From Bacteroidota bacterium (GTDB lineage Bacteria; Bacteroidota; Bacteroidia; Bacteroidales; UBA932): a stretch of 52,657 nt of DNA. The notes under the pieces are model-generated. The model worked only from the letters and a program-made list of their open reading frames with translations. It had not been told where the DNA came from and did no database searches. The DNA lies in the NCBI GenBank assembly GCA_029567375.1, contig JAKQLB010000259.1, positions 1 to 52,657 of the forward strand, read 5' to 3'. The translations under genes were made by a program, and so were the position numbers. Positions 7,283 through 13,669 of the stretch are shown here, in pieces (positions within the stretch are counted from its first letter, which is position 1; each line of letters starts with the position of its first letter).

Positions 7283-7783
7283 TTAACATTCACCAAACCT
7301 ACCTTTGAGATACTCTTCCCTTATCTTGTCCCATGAGGTTTTATTCCAGTGACTACTTCTCAACCACTCAATCATACTCAGGTCATTCCCATCAAAAACA
7401 GATTTCCCCTTTGGAGTCATCTTGACCCAGTAGACATCATCAATATCCAGGGTGACTTCCCAGGAACCAAAGTCAAAATTGACAAGTCCTCCTTCACCAG
7501 TCACTTTCAACTTCTCATTATCCTCATCACACCAGTCTTTCAATTCATTGAGAACTGTTACACCAGTGTCTTTTGAAACAAGTCCTGACCTCTCCATCAT
7601 ATGACTTACTTCATTCTCTGAAACAAGTCTGATTTCTTCCAGATGGTCACCCAAATAGATGTAGGTGAAGTACTCACCACTCTTGGTCTGGTACAACTCA
7701 TGTGTCCAACCATTCACAACATAACTACAAACCTTCTTTGAGGTTTCAGTGTTGTAGGTCTTTTTGTTAATAATCTTTTTCAT
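7283..7783 (-). CDS. Hypothetical protein of the YNTETS family, 166 aa
   Basis: Start set at ATG 7783 to give MKKIINKKTYNTETSKKV, which parallels 6154-6513. The first ~50 residues match the small phage/plasmid family with the pattern KIIN-K-YNTETS ... ELYQTKSGEYFTYIYLG; its function is not known to me. The remaining 110 residues contain a strand-rich stretch (GGLVNFDFGSWEVTLDIDDVYWVKMTPKG) and a helical end. It lies 13 bp downstream of the 141-residue gene and 21 bp upstream of the 124-residue gene. Two members of one family in a single cluster suggest duplication within the element. Confidence 0.7.
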   Translation of the reverse strand: MKKIINKKTYNTETSKKVCSYVVNGWTHELYQTKSGEYFTYIYLGDHLEEIRLVSENEVSHMMERSGLVSKDTGVTVLNELKDWCDEDNEKLKVTGEGGLVNFDFGSWEVTLDIDDVYWVKMTPKGKSVFDGNDLSMIEWLRSSHWNKTSWDKIREEYLKGRFGEC

Positions 7784-7796
7784 AAGTGTTTCTATT

Positions 7797-8222
7797 TTAA
7801 TTGTTAAACATATCTTCCATATAATCCTTCTGGATAGTCCAGTTTTCATTAGACTGATAGTGACCCAACCATTCATCCATCCCCACAGTCTTCACAAAAC
7901 CTCTCTTTGAGTTCTGAATATCAACCTTGTGATAAAAGAAGTCATGAAGCTTCCCCTGTACATGAAGTTGGTCAATCACCAACTTCACATACTCTTTCCC
8001 ATACTGTTTAATCTGTTCAGGGGTTACATCCATAATCCTTGCAGGGATAACATAATGAGAGTTGGCAAAATCACAACATCTTCCTTTGAAGGGGTATGCA
8101 TTGTTACCAAATCCTTCATACTTCCTACCTGTGATTGAACAGGTATGTACATCATTCTTTTTTTCTGTGAGAGTTGAACCAACCTTGGATTCAATCATCT
8201 CTGATTTGTTGATTTTTTTCAT
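7797..8222 (-). CDS. Hypothetical protein with GRCCD/VIPAR motif, 141 aa
   Basis: Start set at ATG 8222 (MKKINKSEMIESKVG); the longer open frame upstream runs through the promoter and a terminator. Residues ~29-67 (CSITGRKYEGFGNNAYPF then GRCCDFANSHYVIPAR) are similar to the 69-residue protein at 12024-12233 (PIEGTGHNPIPVWPTGRCCD...YVLPAR). In the small protein the Cys pattern CxxC...CCxxC fits a zinc ribbon, whereas here two of the Cys positions are changed, so metal binding may be lost. The C-terminal ~75 residues are unrelated. It is the first gene of the minus-strand cluster and has a promoter and paired palindromes upstream. Confidence 0.65.
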   Translation of the reverse strand: MKKINKSEMIESKVGSTLTEKKNDVHTCSITGRKYEGFGNNAYPFKGRCCDFANSHYVIPARIMDVTPEQIKQYGKEYVKLVIDQLHVQGKLHDFFYHKVDIQNSKRGFVKTVGMDEWLGHYQSNENWTIQKDYMEDMFNN

Positions 8223-8289
8223 ATTTTTTTTATTAAGAAATGTTTCTTTTCCATTTTGTTTTTTGGTGTCCTTTGCTGTCTCACCTCTA

Positions 8290-8321
8290 CAAACATAATG
8301 CATAAAAATCGGCTTCCCAAC
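8290..8321 (-). promoter_or_regulatory. Bacteroidetes-type promoter of the 8222-5600 gene cluster
   Basis: On the minus strand GTTG (8321-8318), a 20-bp spacer, then TATGTTTG (8297-8290) fits the Bacteroidetes primary sigma consensus TTTG-N19-21-TAnnTTTG with one mismatch. It lies about 70 bp upstream of the start at 8222. Confidence 0.6.
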
Positions 8322-8332
8322 TATGTAGAGAC

Positions 8333-8367
8333 CCCACAAGGTTGTGGGAATTGCCACAAGGTTGTGG
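8333..8367. promoter_or_regulatory. Paired palindromes, likely operator
   Basis: Two copies of a near-palindrome, CCCACAAGGTTGTGGG (8333-8348) and CCACAAGGTTGTGG (8354-8367), have centres 20 bp apart, about two helical turns, just upstream of the promoter at 8290-8321. This is the layout of a cooperatively bound dimeric regulator. The regulator is unknown. Confidence 0.6.
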
Positions 8368-8386
8368 GGAGAAAAACACAAAAAAA

Positions 8387-8407
8387 ACAAGGCAAAAACT
8401 GCCTTGT
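8387..8407. terminator. Bidirectional intrinsic terminator
   Basis: ACAAGGCA (8387-8394) pairs with TGCCTTGT (8400-8407) around a 5-base loop, with a run of A to the left and T to the right, so it can terminate in both directions. It mainly serves the minus-strand gene that ends at 8435. Confidence 0.85.
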
Positions 8408-8434
8408 TTTTTGTCAACATGTCATAGTGTCAGA

Positions 8435-9496
8435 CTACTCCAAACCAAACTCTTTTTTTATCTTTTCCCTGTCCTCATCAGTAGCCCCTGCAACCTTAAA
8501 CACATCATCACTATACCCATCTATGGAGAACTGTTCCTGGGCATAGGAGTCATGGGTGGCATCCCATATGGACTTTCTGATTACTGATTTCTTGGAGTAG
8601 ACATTCCAGAAAAGATGGTCTTTATCAGGCTTTCTAAATCTATATGGAAGCTGGGACTGTATTTTAAACAGAGTTTCATAGAAGTCATCTTTATTAACAT
8701 CAAGGGGTCTCTTTCCTTCCTTAAACAATATGAAGGTGAGATAGAAGGCCATTATCTGTGGCTCCAAATGCTTTTCCTTCTGATGCTCAATCTGCTTCAA
8801 TGGATACAACTTGCCAAAGTTATCTTTCAGGCTTATGTCACAACAACTGATTTTACCTGACTCATCCCTGTCAATGTGAATGTCCAGATGATAGGTCTTA
8901 ATGCTCCTCTTTACCTCCTCATATAGGTTAATGATATCATCAATGGAGATATCCAGATTGTGATAGAAACTATTCTGAATGGCTTTTTTAATACCCAATA
9001 ACTCATCTGTCTTGGTATGGGGTTGTATGAGTTGTAGGGTGATGCCATAATCATCTTTCACAGGTTCATTCCCTTCAAGGGGTTTTAGGGGTATCCTCAC
9101 AGGATGACTCACTCCACCAATGGTCACACCCTTATGGGTCTTGTGCCAACCAGGTATGATGTCTGGAATCTTGCTAACCTCTTCATAGTCCAGCCCCCAG
9201 AAATCACACAGCATTTCAAGAAGGGAGTCCCAGTCAGACACCAGAATCTGGACACCATCATCTGTCTTGACCTTGCAGATGACACACCCCCACAGACCAG
9301 CAGCATCCACAGGGAGAGAATTGACTATATGTCTTTTCTGGTCAAGCTTTCTTGCCACAGAGTGAATGAACTCCACAGTCTTTATGGTCTTGGATGTAAT
9401 GCCTTGGTTTGGATCAGTCAAAACAATCACCTGACCAGAGGGGATGTTTGCAATCTCCTGGGGTAATCCATTCTGGGGTATCTTGATGGTGCTCAT
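8435..9496 (-). CDS. Hypothetical protein, 353 aa
   Basis: Starts at ATG 9496 (MSTIKIPQNGLPQEIANIPSG); an upstream ATG at 9517 is possible. The protein is soluble with no signal peptide. The N-terminal ~100 residues include a strand-rich part (SGQVIVLTDPNQG) and a segment with Trp and Cys (LWGCVICKV). The C-terminal half contains a long helical region (EPQIMAFYLTFILFKEGKRPL, ~252-272) reminiscent of a helical module seen in uncharacterised Bacteroidetes proteins, but I cannot assign a function. It stands alone between a 340-bp noncoding region upstream and a clear terminator downstream. Confidence 0.7.
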   Translation of the reverse strand: MSTIKIPQNGLPQEIANIPSGQVIVLTDPNQGITSKTIKTVEFIHSVARKLDQKRHIVNSLPVDAAGLWGCVICKVKTDDGVQILVSDWDSLLEMLCDFWGLDYEEVSKIPDIIPGWHKTHKGVTIGGVSHPVRIPLKPLEGNEPVKDDYGITLQLIQPHTKTDELLGIKKAIQNSFYHNLDISIDDIINLYEEVKRSIKTYHLDIHIDRDESGKISCCDISLKDNFGKLYPLKQIEHQKEKHLEPQIMAFYLTFILFKEGKRPLDVNKDDFYETLFKIQSQLPYRFRKPDKDHLFWNVYSKKSVIRKSIWDATHDSYAQEQFSIDGYSDDVFKVAGATDEDREKIKKEFGLE

Positions 9497-9517
9497 ATCA
9501 TTGGTTTTAGTTCTCAA

Positions 9518-9855
9518 AGTTACTAATTCAGCCTCAGTTGAGCAAATAAAACAAAAGGAGAGACCCCTTGTCCCTCCTGATGCTGATATGAAAGTATGGA
9601 AAGTAGAGTATCACTCCAAATGAAAGTTTCAACACAGTCCTGCACACTCACAGGACACATATAGTATCACCCTGTATAATTCTTAAAAGGGGTAGGGGTT
9701 TCCATCTCTGGTCACCCCTTGGTATATAATAACACTATGGCTTAAAACTGCATCACAATAGTCTGTACTGGTGTTTTTGTGTCATGCATCCCCCTTGGCA
9801 GGGGTGGATGTCTGAAATACTGAAAGTGGATGTCCAAAATGTGGGGTTCCCTGGT
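9518..9855. other. Noncoding region upstream of the 353-aa gene
   Basis: About 340 bp without a plausible gene. I see AAGGGGT...ACCCCTT complementary arms near 9689-9721 and a short stem CATCC-CCC / GGGG-TGGATG at 9786-9810, which could end transcription from 9856, and otherwise nothing I can name. It has no CpG. Confidence 0.4.
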
Positions 9856-10344
9856 TTAGAAGGGGAGTTCATCATCCTCTGAACTGCCATCTCCACAGGG
9901 GGTATCATATAGTGAGTCCTGCTCTATGTCATAGTAGAATGCTTCATCTACCACAAGGCCCCAATTATTGATACAGGTGGAGTAGGTCTCATCATCCAAT
10001 TCCATAGGAATAATGGTGTAGGTGAGCTTTAACCTGTCTATGGCATTATTGCAGATTCTTCTCATCCAGGCATCAAAGGTAGGGTGGGTCATCCCTTCCT
10101 TGTCAGCCCAGTCAGGCTCACCCCTGAACTCATTGTTTATTGTGAAGTCCTTTTCCTCATTGCCATTGTAGTAAAGGTGCATAGCAGCAAGGTATCCTGC
10201 ATAGTCCTCTGCCTTTTTAAGGACATCTTCCTTGATGGGTCTCTTTATGACATAGCCATAGATGGTCTTGAAGTTATAGCCATTCTCTGTCTTCTCTGAT
10301 GGGAGCAATAATGGCCTTGACAGTCTAATAATAGTTACTTTCAT
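9856..10344 (-). CDS. Hypothetical protein with SSB-like C-terminal tail, 162 aa
   Basis: Starts at ATG 10344 (MKVTIIRLSRPLLLPSEK). The body is mixed alpha/beta and I do not recognise its fold. The last residues, SSEDDELPF, have the form of the acidic tip of bacterial single-stranded-DNA-binding proteins (consensus DDDIPF), which recruits replication and repair proteins; the preceding stretch (DIEQDSLYDTPCGDGSS) is a flexible acidic linker of the same kind. Length (162) is also in the SSB range. It may therefore be a divergent SSB of the element or a mimic that binds the host's SSB partners; that is inference from the tail only. It lies 29 bp after the 68-residue gene on the same strand. Confidence 0.65.
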   Translation of the reverse strand: MKVTIIRLSRPLLLPSEKTENGYNFKTIYGYVIKRPIKEDVLKKAEDYAGYLAAMHLYYNGNEEKDFTINNEFRGEPDWADKEGMTHPTFDAWMRRICNNAIDRLKLTYTIIPMELDDETYSTCINNWGLVVDEAFYYDIEQDSLYDTPCGDGSSEDDELPF

Positions 10345-10373
10345 ATCCTTTTATATTTTTGATTATAAGATAT

Positions 10374-10580
10374 TTATGTGGTTTTGTTACTGGGATTATC
10401 TGGGACAGGCTCCTCCTTTTCAGTAAAGATAGGAGTGTTATCCTTTACCTCTTTGAGTAAGTTGATAAGGTCATCCAGTGACTCATCCTTGAAGGTAGGA
10501 AGTAGCTTTAAGTGCAGCTCCCTGGTAGCAAGTTCATCCTGGAACTCCTGGTATGATTGATTTATTTCCTCTATTGTCAT
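10374..10580 (-). CDS. Small hypothetical protein, 68 aa
   Basis: Starts at ATG 10580 (MTIEEINQSYQEFQDEL). An acidic, mostly helical protein (residues 1-50 likely coiled or helical) with a Pro-rich end (EPVPDNPSNKTT). No recognised family. It is the first gene of a two-gene unit with the SSB-tailed protein downstream (29-bp gap), and its 260-bp leader contains two consecutive hairpins. It has no CpG. Confidence 0.6.
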   Translation of the reverse strand: MTIEEINQSYQEFQDELATRELHLKLLPTFKDESLDDLINLLKEVKDNTPIFTEKEEPVPDNPSNKTT

Positions 10581-10678
10581 ATGATATTTATTGCTGTTGT
10601 CTTCTATCCCTTAACTCTTACCTGATACCTATAAGAACACAACTTCCTTATTATGCCTTACATCTCTACCACCAAAGG

Positions 10679-10732
10679 GAAATCCTGATAAGCTGAAAGC
10701 TTGAAGGATTTCACTTCCAGGTGAAACCTGGA
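10679..10732. other. Two consecutive hairpins in the leader of the 10580 gene
   Basis: Hairpin one: GAAATCCT (10679-10686) with AGGATTTC (10705-10712), enclosing AAGCT-GAA-AGCTT. Hairpin two: TCCAGGT-GAA-ACCTGGA (10716-10732). Both have three-base loops and lie four bases apart. They could be a structured leader RNA, or termination and processing signals after the gene ending at 10844. The remainder of 10581-10843 shows nothing I can name. Confidence 0.45.
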
Positions 10733-10843
10733 CTTACCCCTTGTCTTATTTTCTCTTTCATTGACTTGTAGTGAATGAAATGAACTACAATAAGTATATT
10801 TATATACTATGGCACCATTTGACACCCCTTAACTTATTGATAA

Positions 10844-11605
10844 TCAATAATTGTTATCTGATGTGTTATGCTCATCAGAAACCATTTGACACCCCCTATG
10901 AGTTCTCTTAAACCTTTGTAGGGTTGGTTCACTTATAATTAGACCATTATCTTTCATCTTGTCAAGGTTCTGCTGATTGGTCAGTGCATCATCAAATAGT
11001 TCCTCCATCCTCTTCCATCTGATTTCCTTATCCTTCTTCCTTTGAAGTCCAACCACCTGACCTGTTGTCTTACCTTTTTTCAGTTTTGGATCCATACAAT
11101 ATTGTCTGGTGTCCCTCCTCTCACAGATGACATCATTCCTCTGGACAGTGGCTGCCATTTTTTCCATCTTGGTCAGATTGGTCTTGTTTGGTTCATACAT
11201 CCCTTCTACAAAGGTGAGTTTCCAGATGATATGACAGACTGCAAAGTATCCCATCTCCATAGTGTTGGTCACACCTATTTTTTTCAAGAAACACAGATAG
11301 CTGTACAACTGCTCTATGACATCCTTCTTGGTCTTACAGTATACCTTGTTGTGGAACTTGCCACCCTTCACCCTGTTGGTGTTGTACTTCAACCAGGTTC
11401 CATCATTGTATGCATAACCATCCACAAAGGTCTTGGGGGTTTCCCATAGTCCTTTGGAGTAGTCATTTACCCTTTGCTTGCTGATGTTAGGAATGTATTT
11501 GTGGGTTAGTATCCTCCTGTACAGATCCTTTCTCATATTTACCCACTCTTTCTTATTGTCCCATTTGATGGAACTGGTCTTCTTTTTCTTGTCTAAGTAT
11601 CTCAT
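10844..11605 (-). CDS. Hypothetical basic protein, possible DNA-binding/replication protein
   Basis: Start chosen at ATG 11605 (MRYLDKKKKTSSIKWDNKKEW); the open frame extends upstream but crosses tandem repeats and a palindrome, so the longer form is unlikely. The 253-residue product is rich in Lys/Arg, has aromatic-rich central parts (DGYAYNDGTWLKY, residues ~60-72) and a C-terminal segment (LDKMKDNGLIISEPTLQRFKRTH) that resembles a helix-turn-helix. I do not recognise the family. Its promoter region, with 16-bp tandem repeats and a 22-bp palindrome, would suit an autoregulated replication or regulatory protein; this is inference from context. Confidence 0.6.
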   Translation of the reverse strand: MRYLDKKKKTSSIKWDNKKEWVNMRKDLYRRILTHKYIPNISKQRVNDYSKGLWETPKTFVDGYAYNDGTWLKYNTNRVKGGKFHNKVYCKTKKDVIEQLYSYLCFLKKIGVTNTMEMGYFAVCHIIWKLTFVEGMYEPNKTNLTKMEKMAATVQRNDVICERRDTRQYCMDPKLKKGKTTGQVVGLQRKKDKEIRWKRMEELFDDALTNQQNLDKMKDNGLIISEPTLQRFKRTHRGCQMVSDEHNTSDNNY

Positions 11606-11674
11606 AATCAATCCATTTATATTAAATATAACAAAAAATCCAAGGATTTGTGAAACAAGGGGAAGGGAAGGAAA

Positions 11675-11706
11675 GGAGTTATTGAACACAGGAGTTTTTG
11701 AACACA
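11675..11706. repeat. Tandem 16-bp direct repeats
   Basis: GGAGTTATTGAACACA (11675-11690) is followed directly by GGAGTTTTTGAACACA (11691-11706), one mismatch. They sit between two divergent transcription units and 10 bp from the 22-bp palindrome; iteron or operator roles are possible. Confidence 0.7.
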
Positions 11707-11716
11707 GGGAGATTGC

Positions 11717-11738
11717 GGTTGCGACAGCTGTCGCAACC
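11717..11738. promoter_or_regulatory. Perfect 22-bp palindrome with CpG
   Basis: GGTTGCGACAG followed by CTGTCGCAACC is a perfect palindrome without a spacer. It holds two CpGs, with a third at 11716, in an element that otherwise lacks them, and shares TGCGAC...GTCGCA with 2496-2527. It lies 112 bp upstream of the start at 11605 and 120 bp upstream of the divergent start at 11858, so it is likely a protein-binding site. The rest of 11606-11857 holds the tandem repeats and CpGs at 11792 and 11795. Confidence 0.75.
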
Positions 11739-11857
11739 ACCACCTGACAGTTTGACTTTTTATGTCTAAATAATTGATTATAGCCAAGTTCCGGCGCAAT
11801 AGCTGTATCATTATAATTGAGTTCAAAACCTGACAAACTTACATAACAACACCTATT

Positions 11858-12034
11858 ATGGAACAGATTATCATCATTATGACTGACAAAGACAGGTACT
11901 TCCTGTCAATCCTCTTTGCCCTGGCTGGTTGTATGGCCAATGGTTATCACCCTGCACCTGCTGTGAAGACAGCAGTAGAAGCAGCAGACTACTTGAAGAA
12001 AACCCTTAAAGAATCAGAAGTAGATGAACAGTAA
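11858..12034 (+). CDS. Small hypothetical protein, 58 aa (copy A)
   Basis: Open frame from ATG 11858 (an internal ATG at 11879 gives MTDKDRYFLSILFALAGCMA) to TAA 12032-12034. The sequence has a hydrophobic first half and a helical, charged end (KTAVEAADYLKKTLKESE). It resembles the 59-residue protein at 12246-12425 in the layout ANGYHPAPAVKTAVEAADYL versus ANYHHNLIPGTYWAAGAVEL, so the two are probably paralogues. Its end overlaps the start of the zinc-ribbon-like gene by 11 bp. Function unknown; the hydrophobic stretch is interrupted by charges and is not a clear membrane segment. Confidence 0.6.
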   Translation: MEQIIIIMTDKDRYFLSILFALAGCMANGYHPAPAVKTAVEAADYLKKTLKESEVDEQ

Positions 12035-12233
12035 CCCCTACAAGAGAAAATGCTGCATCTGCAAGAAACCCATAGAGGGGACAGGACATAACCCCATCCC
12101 TGTCTGGCCAACTGGTAGATGCTGTGATAAGTGCCACACCACCTATGTTCTCCCAGCCAGGTATAGGCTGATTGCCATAAGGGAAGAACTGGAAAAGACA
12201 GAACAGGATGACACTGACAAGAACAACCAATAA
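12024..12233 (+). CDS. Small zinc-ribbon-like protein, 69 aa
   Basis: Starts at ATG 12024, overlapping the previous gene by 11 bp. The pattern CCICKK...GRCCDKCH gives two Cys pairs, CxxC and CxxC, that fit a small zinc-binding fold, followed by YVLPARYRLIAIREELEK, a helix. The core PIEGTGHNPIPV...GRCCD...YVLPAR recurs in the 141-residue protein at 7797-8222. Such small proteins are common in phages and plasmids of gut bacteria; the function is not known to me. It sits between two paralogous 58/59-residue genes. Confidence 0.7.
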   Translation: MNSNPYKRKCCICKKPIEGTGHNPIPVWPTGRCCDKCHTTYVLPARYRLIAIREELEKTEQDDTDKNNQ

Positions 12234-12245
12234 TCAGCAGCACAT

Positions 12246-12425
12246 ATGGACAAAGAAGAAAAAAGATTCTGGGCAGCAGCCATAATCCTTGGAGGGATGA
12301 GTGCAAACTACCACCATAACCTCATCCCTGGCACTTACTGGGCAGCAGGAGCAGTGGAACTTGCAGACCATCTCCTTGAAACCCTTTCAGAGAAACCAAT
12401 GAAGGATCCAAAAGTATCAGAATAA
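12246..12425 (+). CDS. Small hypothetical protein, 59 aa (copy A')
   Basis: Open frame from ATG 12246 (MDKEEKRFWAAAIILGGMSA) to TAA 12423-12425, 12 bp after the zinc-ribbon-like gene. It resembles the 58-residue product at 11858-12034: an N-terminal charged stretch, FWAAAIILGGMSANYHH, then a helix ending in ADHLLETLSEKP. The gene order A, zinc ribbon, A' suggests duplication. It precedes the serine recombinase by about 60 bp on the same strand. No function can be given. Confidence 0.6.
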   Translation: MDKEEKRFWAAAIILGGMSANYHHNLIPGTYWAAGAVELADHLLETLSEKPMKDPKVSE

Positions 12426-12486
12426 CCAAAATGGGGAAAAGTATCAAAATAATCTTGGAAAACACTTTTGATACAGCCTTCCCCCT

Positions 12487-13152
12487 ATGTCAAAGAAACT
12501 TAAAAGATTAAAAGGTATGGAAGAACCCATTAAAGTATGCATCTATGCCAGGGTGTCCACCTCCCAGCAGGACTTCACCCATCAGCTCACCTCTTTGAGA
12601 GCCTATGCCAAGGAACACCACTACCAGGTAGTCAAGGAATACACAGAGAAAATCAGTGGAGCCAAAAAGGTGGCTGAGAGACAAGCCCTGTCTGAACTCC
12701 TGGAAGATGTGGAGAAGAACCAGGTCAAGAAGATTCTGGTCTTTGAGTGCAGCAGACTTTCAAGGAGAGCTCTGGACTTCCTGTCCATCATTGAGAAGCT
12801 GAATGAGAGAGGGGTGTCTGTCTTCATCTTACAGAATGGGCTGGAAACCTTATTGCCAGATGGAAAGGTCAATCCCATTGCATCCCTTGTATTGGGAATA
12901 ATGTCCCAGTTCAATTCTATGGAGAGAGACCTGATCAGGGCAAGGATGAAGAATGGATATGACAACCTCAGGGCACAGCACCCTGGTGAGAAGGTGGTTG
13001 GAAGGAAGGTTGGGTACAGGAAGACCAACTACCAGGAAGAGTACTCCAAGGAAATCTCCCTCTTGAAGAAGGGGGTCTCTTTGAGGGACTGTCAGAGCCT
13101 GACAGGAACAAGCATCAACACTTTGAGAAAACTTAAATCAATGTTTGTGTGA
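12487..13152 (+). CDS. Serine recombinase of the resolvase/invertase family
   Basis: Small serine recombinase (221 residues) that cuts and exchanges DNA at short paired sites. The catalytic domain is complete: YARVSTSQQD with the nucleophile Ser24, the Arg-containing CSRLSRRALDF motif near residues 83-93, and the helix E segment (NPIASLVLGIMSQFNSMERDLIRARMKNG) that precedes the DNA-binding domain. The C-terminus (EEYSKEISLLKKGVSLRDCQSLTGTSINTLRKL) is a short helix-turn-helix. ATG 12487 is used; ATG 12517 is also possible. A second resolvase-type HTH is encoded by the next gene 1 bp after the stop. Targets might be element dimers or an invertible segment; none is seen in the window. Confidence 0.93.
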   Translation: MSKKLKRLKGMEEPIKVCIYARVSTSQQDFTHQLTSLRAYAKEHHYQVVKEYTEKISGAKKVAERQALSELLEDVEKNQVKKILVFECSRLSRRALDFLSIIEKLNERGVSVFILQNGLETLLPDGKVNPIASLVLGIMSQFNSMERDLIRARMKNGYDNLRAQHPGEKVVGRKVGYRKTNYQEEYSKEISLLKKGVSLRDCQSLTGTSINTLRKLKSMFV

Positions 13153-13153
13153 T

Positions 13154-13321
13154 ATGGGAAAAATTGGAAGACCAAGAATGACCAGGAAGGACTATTACAT
13201 CAAGTACCACAGGGTGATATTTGATTTGAAGTATATGGAAATGTCTTTGAGAAGGATAGCAAAACAGGAGAAGATAGGGCTCAGCACAGTAATGAGACTC
13301 AAAAAGAAGTTTGCATTGTAA
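13154..13321 (+). CDS. Small stand-alone resolvase-type HTH protein, 55 aa
   Basis: Starts at ATG 13154, one base after the stop of the serine recombinase, and ends at TAA 13319-13321. The sequence GRPRMTRKDYYIKYH...MSLRRIAKQEKIGLSTVMRL has the GRPR linker and helix-turn-helix pattern found at the C-terminus of resolvases (HTH_7-like), but here it is a separate protein. It could help the recombinase bind DNA, act as a regulator, or be a remnant of a tandem duplication. The start spacing implies coupled translation with the recombinase. Confidence 0.7.
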   Translation: MGKIGRPRMTRKDYYIKYHRVIFDLKYMEMSLRRIAKQEKIGLSTVMRLKKKFAL

Positions 13322-13485
13322 AAAAATATATGCATTACAGGGCATTGTAGGGCATATTTTGAAAAAAAGTTTCTCAAAACTGCATTTTTTCCTTCAAAGC
13401 ACCTCCTCTTTTGGTATATTTAAGTAGAGTTCAGTTCTGAACCTCTGGACAAGGACAATCCTTGGAGTTTTAATCAAAGAAATAG

Positions 13486-13665
13486 ATGGAAGGAAAAAAG
13501 ACTATGGGTCTTGAAGACCCTGATGTGGTTGTGGAAACCAAAGACAAGACTGTTAAGAAGAAAAAGTTGTGGGAAGACAGTGGGTATGATGACCCACCAT
13601 TCTATGATGAGTTTAGACCCCACTGGGGACCTGGGAGTAAATACAAACCTTGGATTAATGGATAG
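13486..13665 (+). CDS. Small hypothetical protein, 59 aa
   Basis: Open frame from ATG 13486 (MEGKKTMGLEDPDVVVETKD) to TAG 13663-13665. Lys-rich middle (KDKTVKKKKLWED), then an aromatic, Pro/Gly-rich end (FRPHWGPGSKYKPWING). No family recognised. The next gene starts at 13670, with the putative ribosome-binding AGGAG overlapping this stop codon, so both are probably translated together. The 164 bp in front (13322-13485) carries an AT-rich promoter-like region with TATATTTA but no consensus I can confirm. Confidence 0.55.
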   Translation: MEGKKTMGLEDPDVVVETKDKTVKKKKLWEDSGYDDPPFYDEFRPHWGPGSKYKPWING

Positions 13666-13669
13666 GAGT

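Noticed and set aside
11606-11836. Upstream extension of the 10844-11605 gene to ATG 11836
   Set aside because: The extension translates tandem repeats and the 22-bp palindrome into low-information sequence; ATG 11605 gives a sensible N-terminus.
13511-13669. N-terminal extension of the 89-residue protein to 13511
   Set aside because: It is an out-of-frame reading of the 59-residue gene at 13486-13665, and a ribosome-binding motif precedes ATG 13670.
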